A DNA stretch of 25,095 nt from contig JBIQHP010000021.1 in assembly GCA_044508495.1 (NCBI GenBank), positions 1-25,095 of the forward strand, given 5' to 3'. Made by a program: the position numbers and the translations under genes. Each line of letters begins with the position of its first letter. Position 1 is the stretch's first letter. This DNA is from Terrimesophilobacter sp044508495. Lineage in GTDB: Bacteria; Actinomycetota; Actinomycetes; Actinomycetales; Microbacteriaceae. Shown piece by piece: positions 16,311 to 23,603 of the stretch. The notes below the pieces were generated by a model. That model was not told the DNA's origin. It made no database searches and was given only the letters and a program-made list of their open reading frames with translations.

Positions 16311-17335
16311 CACTGGAACATCCCGTGGCCCTCGCGCCCGCCGAGCGGGCGGTGCAGCTCATCGGCGCCGACCTGACCGAGAAGAGCCTGAAGCTCCACC
16401 TCGACGGCCTGTCCGGCGTCGACGCCGTCGGGCTCGAGGCGCGTGCGGCCGGCCTCGCGACGCGCTCGATCAAGACGAGCTCGAAGGCCTGGGCGCTCGA
16501 CACGATCATCCGGCTCATCGACCTCACGACGCTCGAGGGCGCCGACACGCCCGGCAAGGTGCAGTCGCTCGTCGCGAAGGCCATGAACCCGGACCCCTCC
16601 GACCCGACGACCCCGCGCGTGGCCGCGGTGTGCGTCTACGGCGACATGGTCGCGGATGCCGCGGCCGCCCTGGGCAGTGCGCACGCGGCGGGCGGTCCGA
16701 CGGGAATCAGCGTCGCCGCCGTCGCGACCGCGTTCCCGAGCGGCCGCGCCTCCCTCGCCGTCAAGCTCGCCGACACGCGGGATGCCGTCTCCGCCGGCGC
16801 CGACGAGATCGACATGGTCATCGACCGCGGCGCCTTCCTCTCCGGGCGCTTCGGGCTCGTCTTCGAGCAGATCGTCGCCGTCAAGGAGGCCTGCCGCCGG
16901 GCCGATGGGAGCCACGCGCATCTCAAGGTCATCCTCGAGACGGGGGAGCTGAACACCTACGACAACGTCAAGCGGGCCTCCTGGCTCGCGATCCTCGCGG
17001 GCGCCGACTTCATCAAGACCTCGACGGGCAAGGTGCAGCCCGCGGCGACGCTCCCGGTGACCCTGCTCATGCTCCAGGTCGTGAACGACTGGTACCGGCT
17101 CACCGGCGGCGCGTCGGGCGGGCAGCGGATCGGGGTCAAGCCGGCCGGCGGCATCCGCTCGTCGAAGGACGCCATCCGCTACCTCGTGACCGTCGCCGAG
17201 ACCGTCGGCGAGGACTGGCTCGACCCGCACCTCTTCCGCTTCGGCGCCTCGAGCCTGCTCAACGACGTGCTTCTGCAGCGGCAGAAGCTGACGACCGGCC
17301 ACTACAGCGGCCCCGACTACGTGACGATCGACTAA
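16307..17335 (+). CDS. deoC: Deoxyribose-phosphate aldolase
   Basis: DeoC splits 2-deoxyribose-5-phosphate into glyceraldehyde-3-phosphate and acetaldehyde, through a Schiff base on lysine. The 342-residue TIM-barrel protein contains the active-site lysine in ADFIKTSTGK (about K237), the proton-relay Asp region DEIDMVI (about D169) and the second lysine in KPAGGIR (about K278). It is longer than E. coli DeoC (about 260 residues), with an N-terminal extension, and fits the longer actinobacterial/proteobacterial class. GGAGG at 16297-16301 precedes the ATG. It sits between its probable regulator and two ALDH-family genes. The acetaldehyde it makes is the obvious substrate for the following dehydrogenase. 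Confidence 0.96.
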   Translation: MTLEHPVALAPAERAVQLIGADLTEKSLKLHLDGLSGVDAVGLEARAAGLATRSIKTSSKAWALDTIIRLIDLTTLEGADTPGKVQSLVAKAMNPDPSDPTTPRVAAVCVYGDMVADAAAALGSAHAAGGPTGISVAAVATAFPSGRASLAVKLADTRDAVSAGADEIDMVIDRGAFLSGRFGLVFEQIVAVKEACRRADGSHAHLKVILETGELNTYDNVKRASWLAILAGADFIKTSTGKVQPAATLPVTLLMLQVVNDWYRLTGGASGGQRIGVKPAGGIRSSKDAIRYLVTVAETVGEDWLDPHLFRFGASSLLNDVLLQRQKLTTGHYSGPDYVTID

Positions 17336-17345
17336 GGAGCCTCCC

Positions 17346-18872
17346 ATGACCTTCCTCGACTACGCCCCGGCCCCCGAGTCGAAGAGCATCCTGCACCTCA
17401 GGAAGAGCTACGGCCTCTTCATCGACGGCGCGTTCGCCGAGGGGCACGGAACGCCCTTCACGACGATCTCCCCGGCCGACGAGAGCCCCATCGCGCGCAT
17501 CGCCAACGCGAACGCCGCGGATGTCGACACGGCCGTCGCCGCCGCCCGCCGCGCCTACGAGAAGGTGTGGTCGCGGCTGAGCGGGGCCGACCGCGGCAAG
17601 TACCTGTTCCGGATCGCCCGGCTCGTGCAGGAACGGTCCCGCGAGCTCGCGGTCGCCGAGAGCCTCGACAACGGCAAGCCCATCAAGGAGAGCCGCGACG
17701 TCGACGTGCCGCTCGTCGCGGCCTGGTTCTTCTACTACGCCGGATGGGCGGACAAGCTCGACCACGCCGGCCTCGGCGCGGCCCCTCGCGCTCTCGGGGT
17801 CGCCGCGCAGGTCATCCCGTGGAACTTCCCGCTGCTCATGCTCGCCTGGAAGATCGCCCCCGCGCTCGCCGCGGGCAACACGGTCGTGCTCAAGCCCGCC
17901 GAGACCACGCCGCTCTCCGCGCTCCTCTTCGCCGAGATCCTGCAGCAGGCGGACCTGCCGCCGGGCGTCGTGAACATCATCACCGGCGCGGGGGACACGG
18001 GGGCGGCGCTCGTGAACCACCCGGATGTCGACAAGGTCGCCTTCACCGGCTCGACCGCCGTAGGGCGCGCGATCGCGAAGTCGACGGCGGGGACGCACAA
18101 GAAGCTCACCCTCGAGCTCGGTGGCAAGGCCGCCAACATCGTCTTCGACGACGCTCCCCTCGACCAGGCGATCGAGGGCATCGTCAACGGGATCTTCTTC
18201 AACCAGGGCCACGTGTGCTGCGCGGGCAGCCGCCTGCTCGTGCAGGAGAGCATCCACGACGAGGTCGTCGACCGGCTCAAGCAGCGGCTCTCGACGCTGC
18301 GGATGGGCGACCCTCTCGACAAGAACACCGACATCGGCGCGATCAACTCGAAGGCCCAGCTCGAGCGCATCCGGAAGCTGTCGGACATCGGCGAGGAGGA
18401 GGGCGCCGAGCGCTGGAGCGCCGACTGCGCGATCCCGGCCAAGGGGTTCTGGTTCGCACCGACGATCTTCACGGGCGTCGAGACGAGCCACCGCATCGCG
18501 CGGGAGGAGATCTTCGGACCCGTCCTCTCGGTGCTCACCTTCCGCACGCCGGCCGAGGCGATCGCCAAGGCGAACAACACGCCCTACGGCCTCTCGGCCG
18601 GGATCTGGAGCGACAAGGGGAGCCGCATCCTCGGCGTCGCCGACCGGCTCAAGGCCGGCGTCGTGTGGGCGAACACCTTCAACCGCTTCGACCCGGCGAG
18701 CCCCTTCGGCGGCTACAAGGAGTCGGGCTACGGCCGCGAGGGCGGCCGCCACGGGCTCGGCGCCTACCTGCGATCCGGGTGGCATGAGGCGCAACCCCGT
18801 CGGGTGAGCAGCGACTCGCGCGGCGAGTCGCGTATCGAAACCAGTCCCAGGTCGAAGGGAGCCAGGAAATGA
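17346..18872 (+). CDS. Aldehyde dehydrogenase (NAD+), probable acetaldehyde dehydrogenase
   Basis: This 508-residue member of the ALDH superfamily oxidises aldehydes to acids with NAD(P)+. Conserved parts are IPWNFPLLM with the catalytic-region Asn, NTVVLKPAETTPLS with the cofactor Lys, FTGSTAVG, LELGGKAANIV with the general-base Glu (about E257) and NQGHVCCAGSR with the nucleophile Cys (about C291). EEIFGPVLSV and the PFGGYKESGYGREGG end region are also present. Being directly after deoC, it most likely converts the acetaldehyde product to acetate. AAGGAG precedes the ATG. The family normally ends soon after the Leu-Gly-Ala-Tyr-Leu of the last strand. Here about 30 extra residues follow, encoded largely by a palindromic repeat (18802-18844), and the stop overlaps the ATG of the next gene. 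Confidence 0.95.
   Translation: MTFLDYAPAPESKSILHLRKSYGLFIDGAFAEGHGTPFTTISPADESPIARIANANAADVDTAVAAARRAYEKVWSRLSGADRGKYLFRIARLVQERSRELAVAESLDNGKPIKESRDVDVPLVAAWFFYYAGWADKLDHAGLGAAPRALGVAAQVIPWNFPLLMLAWKIAPALAAGNTVVLKPAETTPLSALLFAEILQQADLPPGVVNIITGAGDTGAALVNHPDVDKVAFTGSTAVGRAIAKSTAGTHKKLTLELGGKAANIVFDDAPLDQAIEGIVNGIFFNQGHVCCAGSRLLVQESIHDEVVDRLKQRLSTLRMGDPLDKNTDIGAINSKAQLERIRKLSDIGEEEGAERWSADCAIPAKGFWFAPTIFTGVETSHRIAREEIFGPVLSVLTFRTPAEAIAKANNTPYGLSAGIWSDKGSRILGVADRLKAGVVWANTFNRFDPASPFGGYKESGYGREGGRHGLGAYLRSGWHEAQPRRVSSDSRGESRIETSPRSKGARK
18802..18844 (+). repeat. REP-like palindrome inside the 3' end of the ALDH gene
   Basis: A perfect 9-base stem, GCGACTCGC (18811-18819) and GCGAGTCGC (18823-18831), encloses a GCG loop. 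The flanks GGTGAGCA and GTATCGAAACCAG match the ends of the element between infB and rbfA (GGTCGAGTA and GTATCGAGACCA) with few changes. It is read through as coding sequence and supplies part of the C-terminal tail of the ALDH. Confidence 0.7.
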
Positions 18873-19753
18873 CCGCCCGCCTCGCCGTGCCCAAGACCTA
18901 CAAGCTCTACATCGGGGGAGCGTTCCCGCGCAGCGAGTCCGGCCGTACCTACGAGGTCGTGAGCCGCAAGGGCGCCTTCCTCGCCAACGCCGCGAAGGCG
19001 AGCCGCAAGGACGCCCGCGACGCCGTCGTGGCCGCCCGCGCCGCGCAGCCGGGCTGGGCGGGCGCGACGGCCTACAACCGCGGTCAGGTGCTCTACCGCA
19101 TCGCCGAGCTCCTCGAGGGGCGCCGTGCGCAGTTCGTCGACGAGCTGCGCAGCGGGGGCGGTCTCACCGAGGCGCAGGCGTCCCGTGAGGTGGACACCGC
19201 GATCGACGTCTGGGTCTGGTACGCGGGCTGGGCGGACAAGTACCTCCAGGTGACCGGGAACGGGAACGCGGTGAGCGGACCGTACTTCAACATCTCCACT
19301 CCCGAGCCGACGGGAGTCGTCGCGATCGTCGCGCCGCAGGGACCGGCCGCGGAGGGCGCCGGCCTGCTCGGCCTCGTCTCGGTCGTGGCTCCCGCGCTCG
19401 TGAGCGGCAACACGGTCGTCGTGATCGCGAGCGAGGCGACTCCGCTCCCCGCGATCAGCCTCGCCGAGGTGCTCGCGACGAGCGACGTGCCGGGCGGCGT
19501 CGTCAACATCCTGACCGGCTCGCCCGCCGAGATCGCCCCGTGGCTCGCGAGCCACGCGGACGTCAACGCGCTCGACCTCGCCGGCGCGGGTGATCTCGCC
19601 GGCGACCTCAGCTGGGTGGACCTGCAGATCGCGGCGGCCGACACGCTCAAGCGCGTGCTGCCGCCGGAGCCGGGTGCGCCCGCGCCGTCCGTCGAGCGCA
19701 TCCAGTTCTTCACCGAGACGAAGACGGTGTGGCATCCGAAGGGCGTGATCTGA
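18869..19753 (+). CDS. ALDH-like protein lacking the catalytic domain (probable pseudoenzyme)
   Basis: This 294-residue protein is clearly a paralogue of the ALDH before it: VWVWYAGWADKYLQV matches FFYYAGWADK, and PALVSGNTVVVIASEATPLP matches PALAAGNTVVLKPAETTPLS. Key residues are lost: the Asn of PWNFP (here APQGP), the cofactor Lys (here Ile-Ala-Ser-Glu), and the whole segment with the Glu base and nucleophile Cys. After about residue 255 the sequence jumps to QFFTETKTVWHP, which resembles the C-terminal oligomerisation strand of ALDHs (YTEVKTV). So the cofactor-like and oligomerisation parts remain without a catalytic domain. Its ATG overlaps the ALDH stop. It may be a structural or regulatory partner of the active enzyme; the activity is unknown. 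Confidence 0.85.
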   Translation: MTARLAVPKTYKLYIGGAFPRSESGRTYEVVSRKGAFLANAAKASRKDARDAVVAARAAQPGWAGATAYNRGQVLYRIAELLEGRRAQFVDELRSGGGLTEAQASREVDTAIDVWVWYAGWADKYLQVTGNGNAVSGPYFNISTPEPTGVVAIVAPQGPAAEGAGLLGLVSVVAPALVSGNTVVVIASEATPLPAISLAEVLATSDVPGGVVNILTGSPAEIAPWLASHADVNALDLAGAGDLAGDLSWVDLQIAAADTLKRVLPPEPGAPAPSVERIQFFTETKTVWHPKGVI

Positions 19754-19798
19754 GCCGGAGAGCATCCGAGCCGGAGAACGTCTGAGCCGCAGTACGTC
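19751..19798 (+). repeat. Three imperfect 16-base tandem repeats after the ALDH-like gene
   Basis: Three adjacent units at 19751-19766, 19767-19782 and 19783-19798 share the pattern YGAGCCGSAGWRCRTC. The first begins with the stop codon of the ALDH-like gene. The block could be a relic of duplicated coding sequence or a protein-binding array; I do not recognise it. Confidence 0.6.
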
Positions 19799-19799
19799 T

Positions 19800-19816
19800 G
19801 CCCCGGCAACGGGGGC
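19800..19816 (+). terminator. Weak hairpin after the deo operon
   Basis: GCCCC (19800-19804) pairs with GGGGC (19812-19816) around a seven-base loop. No T-run follows. The position between the operon end and a new promoter suits a terminator, but the evidence is thin. Confidence 0.3.
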
Positions 19817-19828
19817 CACCGCAAACCC

Positions 19829-19857
19829 TCGACCTGAGGTCGAAAGTCGCCTACCAT
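19829..19857 (+). promoter_or_regulatory. Promoter and palindrome upstream of the CAP-domain gene
   Basis: A perfect palindrome TCGACCTGAGGTCGA (19829-19843) contains the likely -35 (TCGACC). Seventeen bases later the -10 box TACCAT (19852-19857) stands six bases before the ATG at 19864. A protein bound to the palindrome would cover the -35 region, so this is a candidate operator. No known regulator consensus was recognised. Confidence 0.5.
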
Positions 19858-19863
19858 GACGGG

Positions 19864-20339
19864 ATGGGGAAGGCCGGGGGGCTGCTCATCCGACGACTCG
19901 CCGTCGTGGTGGCGACGATGCTGCTGTCCTCCTTCGTCGTGCTCGGCACGCCCTCCGCCGCGAGCGCCGCCGGCGAGGGGACCATCCTCTCCCTCGTCAA
20001 CGAGGCGCGCGCCGCCAACAACCTCGGCCCGCTCAGGCTCAACTCCGCGATCAGCGCGGTCGCCGAGGCCTGGGCCCATCAGATGGCCGCCAACGGTGCG
20101 ATGACGCACAACCCGAGCTACGCGTCCCAGATCCCGGGAGGATGGAGCAGGGCCGCCGAGAACGTGGCCCAGGGCTACGGCTCGCCCTCCGCGGTGCACA
20201 GCGGCTGGATGAACTCCTCAGGCCACCGCGCCAACATCCTCGGCGACTTCACTGACATCGGCATCTCCTTCATCTCGAGCGGCGGGACCACCTGGGCCGT
20301 CGAGAACTTCGCCAAGTACGGAGCGAGCGTTCCGCCTCC
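19864..20339 (+). CDS. Secreted CAP-domain (SCP/PR1-like) protein, interrupted by assembly gap
   Basis: This is a secreted protein of the CAP superfamily. An N-terminal signal peptide has an Arg-Arg pair, a hydrophobic core (LAVVVATMLLSSFVVLG) and a signal peptidase site after AAS-ASA. The CAP domain follows at about residues 40-153: LVNEARAANNLGPL, MTHNPSY with the first His, AENVAQGYG with the Glu, HSGWMNSSGHRANIL with the second His, and a final AVENFAKYG. These are the metal-binding and cavity residues of the family, whose biochemical role in bacteria is unsettled. After the domain a Pro-rich stretch begins (VPP) and the sequence enters 100 Ns. The distal end is probably at 20442-20567. 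Transcription seems leaderless. Confidence 0.88.
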
Positions 20340-20439
20340 NNNNNNNNNNNNNNNNNNNNNNNNNNNNNNNNNNNNNNNNNNNNNNNNNNNNNNNNNNNNN
20401 NNNNNNNNNNNNNNNNNNNNNNNNNNNNNNNNNNNNNNN
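20340..20439. other. Assembly gap of 100 Ns
   Basis: Exactly one hundred Ns replace the sequence. A round number is the usual placeholder for a gap of unknown size, so distances and reading frame across it mean nothing. The bases before it code for Pro-rich sequence, and a low-complexity repeat is a likely reason for the break. Confidence 0.98.
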
Positions 20440-20567
20440 GCGACGACCTGCCGAGCGGCCCCGCGAGTGCTCCGCTCGGCCTCCTTCTCGGGCTCGCCGT
20501 CACCGTCGCAGGCGCCGGGACCAGCGTCCTCCTGCGTCGCCGCTGGAGGTATGTAACGGAACGGTAA
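20440..20567 (+). CDS. C-terminal membrane-anchor fragment, probably of the CAP-domain protein
   Basis: Reading in the frame GAC at 20442 gives DDLPSGPASAPLGLLLG, then a hydrophobic segment (LAVTVAGAGTSVLL) followed by RRRWRYVTER and a stop at 20565-20567. Hydrophobic helix plus a short basic tail is the shape of a membrane anchor or cell-wall sorting signal. LPSGP stands where an LPXTG motif would be, but it does not match the consensus, so a simple membrane anchor is more likely than sortase attachment. It lies 23 bases inside the far side of the gap from the CAP domain on the same strand and no new start is evident, so it should be the end of the same protein. The frame differs by the placeholder length only. 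Confidence 0.6.
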
Positions 20568-20576
20568 CGAACCGGG

Positions 20577-20582
20577 TATAGT
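20577..20582 (+). promoter_or_regulatory. -10 element of the phosphodiesterase gene
   Basis: TATAGT, a near-consensus -10 box preceded by GGG, lies 50 bases before the ATG at 20633. A message from here would have a leader of about 40 bases, including the perfect palindrome CCCGCCGCGGCGGG at 20590-20603, which could form a hairpin near its 5' end. Confidence 0.5.
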
Positions 20583-20632
20583 GGCTACACCCGCCGCGGC
20601 GGGCCCGGATCGAACTACCGAATGGCGGGTCA

Positions 20633-21538
20633 ATGGCGACTGCGCACCACCCGAGAGCGCTCACTACCCGGCGCGGCATGATCGTGAGCGTCCTCGTCCT
20701 CGGATTCGTGCTCGCCCTCGTCCTCAACCCCGACTCCGCGAAGGTCGAGGCGAGCGGGCTGTTCGGCGGCCTGCGCTCGCCCGGGCAGGCCGCCTTCATC
20801 GCCGGGCACCGGGGTGACCGGACGGTCGCCCCGGAGAACACCATGCCGGCGCTCCAGGCGGCGCTCGACGGGCCGATGGGCTTCGTCGAGACCGACATCC
20901 AGCTCACGAAGGACGGGATCCCGGTGCTCATGCACGACACCTGGGTCGACCGCACGACGAACGGCAGCGGGCGGGTCGGCGACCTGACGCTCCCCGAGCT
21001 GCAGTCCCTCGATGCCGGAGCATGGTTCTCACCCGAGTTCGCAGGGACGCGGGTGCCCACCCTCGAGTCGCTGCTCTCCGCGCTGCAGGCGAGTGCGGCA
21101 TCCGGGGCGGACACGAAGGCGCTTCTCGAGTTCAAGGGGTTCTGGTCGGTCGACGAGGTCCGGATCGTGACCGACCTCATCCAGCAGTACGACCTCGGCC
21201 GGATCGTGATCCTCTCGAGCTTCGACCCGGTCACCCTGCAGCACGTGCAGGAGGCCGACGAGACCATCCCCCGCGCCATCATCACGGCGACCCTTCCCAA
21301 CGACCCGGTCCGGTTCGCACGGCTCTACGGGGCGATCGCGATCATCACGAGCCATGCCGCCGTGGAGGCCGACCCCTGGGTCGTCGATCGCGTGCACCGG
21401 GCCGGCCTCGGCCTCGTCGTCTACACGCTCAACTCGAAGGCCCGGTGGTCCTCCGCGCTCGCGCTCGGGGTGGACGGGATCATCACCGACCGTCCGCACC
21501 GGCTCGACACCTGGATGTCGGCGAGGGCCGCGAGGTAG
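20633..21538 (+). CDS. Membrane-anchored glycerophosphodiester phosphodiesterase family protein
   Basis: GDPD enzymes hydrolyse glycerophosphodiesters to glycerol-3-phosphate and an alcohol; extracytoplasmic ones can attack phospholipid head groups or teichoic acid fragments. The 301-residue protein has an N-terminal basic stretch, one membrane segment at about 16-31 and a GDPD TIM barrel from about 55. Catalytic and metal sites are visible: GHRGDRTVAPENT (His59), FVETDIQLTKDG with Glu and Asp, VLMHDTWVDRTTNG with the second His-Asp, and LLEFKG. The C-terminal VYTLNS and GVDGIITDRPH match the family end. With the membrane segment N-terminal, the barrel probably faces outward. It lies in a row of envelope-related genes. 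No strong ribosome site is seen. Confidence 0.93.
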   Translation: MATAHHPRALTTRRGMIVSVLVLGFVLALVLNPDSAKVEASGLFGGLRSPGQAAFIAGHRGDRTVAPENTMPALQAALDGPMGFVETDIQLTKDGIPVLMHDTWVDRTTNGSGRVGDLTLPELQSLDAGAWFSPEFAGTRVPTLESLLSALQASAASGADTKALLEFKGFWSVDEVRIVTDLIQQYDLGRIVILSSFDPVTLQHVQEADETIPRAIITATLPNDPVRFARLYGAIAIITSHAAVEADPWVVDRVHRAGLGLVVYTLNSKARWSSALALGVDGIITDRPHRLDTWMSARAAR

Positions 21539-21612
21539 CGGACTCTGGCGATTCCCAGCGGGATCGCACAGGATGGAGGCGCCCGGCGGCGCACCGCCGA
21601 GAAGGAGAGCAC

Positions 21613-22188
21613 GTGGACGAGGACAGGAACGGGTCCAGGAGGGTCGTCTTCCTTGGCGACAGCATCACCGCCTCGGGCGACTGGGCGCCCTGGTTCCCGG
21701 ATGTCGACGCCGTGAACCTGGGCGTCTCCGGCAATACGACCGACGACCTTCTCGCGCGCCTCGACGCCGTGATCGCGGAGGCCCCGGACGACATCTCGCT
21801 CCTCGTCGGCACCAACGACCTCGGACACCGGCTCTCGGTCGAGCACCTCGTGCGCAACATCCAGTCGCTGCTCGTCGACCTGCGCCGCGAGCTCCCGGGC
21901 ACGCGGCTGCTGCTCCAGTCGATCATGCCCCGCGGCGCGGAGTTCGCCGAGCAGGTGCAGGAGGCCAACATCCATCTCTGGCAGTTCGCGCCGACGGTCC
22001 ACGCGCAGTACCTCGATCTCTGGCCGGCGCTCGCCGCCGACGACGGCGCCCTGCGCGCCGAATACTCCGACGACGGCCTGCACCTCACTCCGGCCGGTTA
22101 CGAGGCGTGGCTCGTCGAGCTCCGCCCCGCGCTCGAGCGGCTGCGCGACGAGCCGCCGATGAGCCGCCCCATCCAGATCGTCGGCTGA
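21613..22188 (+). CDS. SGNH/GDSL-type esterase or hydrolase
   Basis: This 191-residue hydrolase has all four SGNH blocks: FLGDSITASGDW with the nucleophile Ser (about 17), NLGVSGNTTDDLL with the oxyanion Gly, LVGTNDLGH with the oxyanion Asn, and SDDGLHLTPAGY with the catalytic Asp and His. Such enzymes hydrolyse esters of lipids or carbohydrates, often acetyl groups on sugars. No signal peptide is present, so it acts in the cytoplasm unless exported otherwise. GTG at 21613 follows AAGGAGA, which decides the start; the frame is open far upstream within the preceding gene. It lies 74 bases after the phosphodiesterase gene and converges on the peptidase gene with 6 bases between. Confidence 0.92.
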   Translation: MDEDRNGSRRVVFLGDSITASGDWAPWFPDVDAVNLGVSGNTTDDLLARLDAVIAEAPDDISLLVGTNDLGHRLSVEHLVRNIQSLLVDLRRELPGTRLLLQSIMPRGAEFAEQVQEANIHLWQFAPTVHAQYLDLWPALAADDGALRAEYSDDGLHLTPAGYEAWLVELRPALERLRDEPPMSRPIQIVG

Positions 22189-22194
22189 CCCGAG

Positions 22195-23553
22195 CTATAG
22201 CTCTCCGACGAGCCGCGTGTAGAAGGCGACGCCGCGCAGGAAGGTCGCCACGCGCATCCGCTCGTTCCTCGCGTGGAGCGTCCCGCGCTCCTCGGCCGAC
22301 ATCTCGAAGGGGCTGAACCGGTAGACGTGGTCGGAGATGCGGGTGAAGTGACGACTGTCGCTCGCGCCGAGCATGACGTAAGGCGTCACGATCGTGCCGG
22401 GGAACGACTGCTCGATCGTGCCCTTGACGAGCTCCCAGGCCGGACCCGTAGTCGGGGAGACGGGAGAGGGCTCGTTCGGGTGAAGGGTCTCGATCGACAG
22501 GAGGTCGTCGCGGATCGCCTTCCGCACGTGCTCGACCGCCTCGCCGACGCTCGAGTCGATCGCGACGCGGATGTTGACGATCGCCTCGGCCTTCTCCGGG
22601 ATCGCGTTCGCCGCCTGGGCGCCGGCCAGCTGGGTCACGACCTGCGTCGTGCGCACCATCGCGTTGGTCTCGTCGCCGAGCCGCGCGAAGAGGCCGAGCA
22701 GGGGCAGTCTCGTGAGCCAGAGGTTCGTGAACACCCACTTGAGGGGCTGCTTCGCGTGCGCCCCGAGCGTGCGGATCATCTCGAGATTGGTGGGGACGAA
22801 GCTCTTCCGGAACGGTCTCCGATTGAGCCTCAGGAGCGCACGGGCAAGCCGCACGGTCGCCGGCAGCCTCGGGGGAGTGGAGGCATGGCCGCCCTGCTGC
22901 TCGACCGTGAGCCGCAGGCTCAGGATGCCCTTCTCGCTCACCCCGACGACCGCGATGGGATCGCTCACGCCCGGGAAGATCCCCTCGACGACCGCGCCTC
23001 CCTCGTCGAGCACGAGCGCCGGGCGGATGCCCCGGCTCTCGAGCAGATCGACGATGGCCGGGGCGCCCGACCCGGCGGTCTCCTCGTCGTGCCCGAAGCT
23101 CAGATAGACGTCGTGCGCCGGACGGAACCCCGCCGCGACGTGCGTCTCGACCGCCTCGAGGATGCTCACGAGCGAGCCCTTGTCATCGAGCGTCCCGCGC
23201 CCCCAGATGAGCTGCTCGGCTCCCGAGCCGATGAGCTCTGCGGAGAACGGGGGATGGTCCCAGCCCTCGTCGGTCGCCGCGACCACGTCGTAGTGGGCCA
23301 TGAGCACGGTCGGCGCGCTGCTCTCCGCCTCCTCGCTGCCCGCGCCCTTCCAGCGGAAGAGCAGCGAGTGCCCGTCGACGAGCTCGAGGTCGAGCGCCGC
23401 GTGCGTCGCCGGGTAGCGGCGCGCGAGCTCCTCGCGGAAGGCCGCGAACGGCGCCCAGTCGGTCTCGCTCTCGTCGAGCCGGGAGATCGTCGGGATTCGG
23501 ATGAGGGCCTGCAGGTTCGCGATCGCGCGATCGGCGTCGATGTCTGGCTGCAC
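22195..23553 (-). CDS. M20 family metallopeptidase (carboxypeptidase-like)
   Basis: This 452-residue zinc peptidase of the M20 family probably releases amino acids from peptides or N-acyl amino acids. Visible sites are VLMAHYDVV with the zinc His, WGRGTLDDKG with the bridging Asp, FGHDEETAG with the catalytic and zinc Glu, VLDEGG, and QQGGHASTPP and LGASDSRHF, the latter with the C-terminal zinc His. The length and the VSEKGILSLRLTV dimerisation domain resemble the carboxypeptidase S group. There is no signal peptide, so it is cytoplasmic. The start is GTG, six bases after a -10 box, so its mRNA is likely leaderless. The gene ends in a small palindrome beside the convergent SGNH gene and diverges from a small membrane protein gene. 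Confidence 0.93.
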   Translation of the reverse strand: MQPDIDADRAIANLQALIRIPTISRLDESETDWAPFAAFREELARRYPATHAALDLELVDGHSLLFRWKGAGSEEAESSAPTVLMAHYDVVAATDEGWDHPPFSAELIGSGAEQLIWGRGTLDDKGSLVSILEAVETHVAAGFRPAHDVYLSFGHDEETAGSGAPAIVDLLESRGIRPALVLDEGGAVVEGIFPGVSDPIAVVGVSEKGILSLRLTVEQQGGHASTPPRLPATVRLARALLRLNRRPFRKSFVPTNLEMIRTLGAHAKQPLKWVFTNLWLTRLPLLGLFARLGDETNAMVRTTQVVTQLAGAQAANAIPEKAEAIVNIRVAIDSSVGEAVEHVRKAIRDDLLSIETLHPNEPSPVSPTTGPAWELVKGTIEQSFPGTIVTPYVMLGASDSRHFTRISDHVYRFSPFEMSAEERGTLHARNERMRVATFLRGVAFYTRLVGEL

Positions 23554-23559
23554 CCCTCG

Positions 23560-23565
23560 ACTCTA
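23560..23565 (-). promoter_or_regulatory. Leaderless promoter -10 element of the M20 peptidase gene
   Basis: TAGAGT on the minus strand is six bases before the GTG at 23553. It is the same hexamer as the mutY -10 box, also before a GTG start. Confidence 0.55.
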
Positions 23566-23590
23566 TTCGCCCCGCGGCGCGGGTGCCGGA

Positions 23591-23596
23591 TAGCCT
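23591..23596 (+). promoter_or_regulatory. Leaderless promoter -10 element of the small membrane protein gene
   Basis: TAGCCT is seven bases before the ATG at 23604. With the opposing peptidase promoter it forms a divergent pair in a 50-base intergenic stretch. Confidence 0.55.
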
Positions 23597-23603
23597 TGTC
23601 CCG

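Noticed and set aside
20452..20459. LPSGP as a sortase (LPXTG) motif
   Set aside because: The fourth position is Gly and the fifth Pro, which does not match LPXTG or the actinobacterial LAXTG form. Only the hydrophobic segment and basic tail support an anchor.
22192..22203. GAGCTATAGCTC palindrome between the convergent SGNH and peptidase genes as a terminator
   Set aside because: It is a perfect 12-base palindrome, but it is too short, AT-centred and without a T-run or loop, so a terminator call is not justified.
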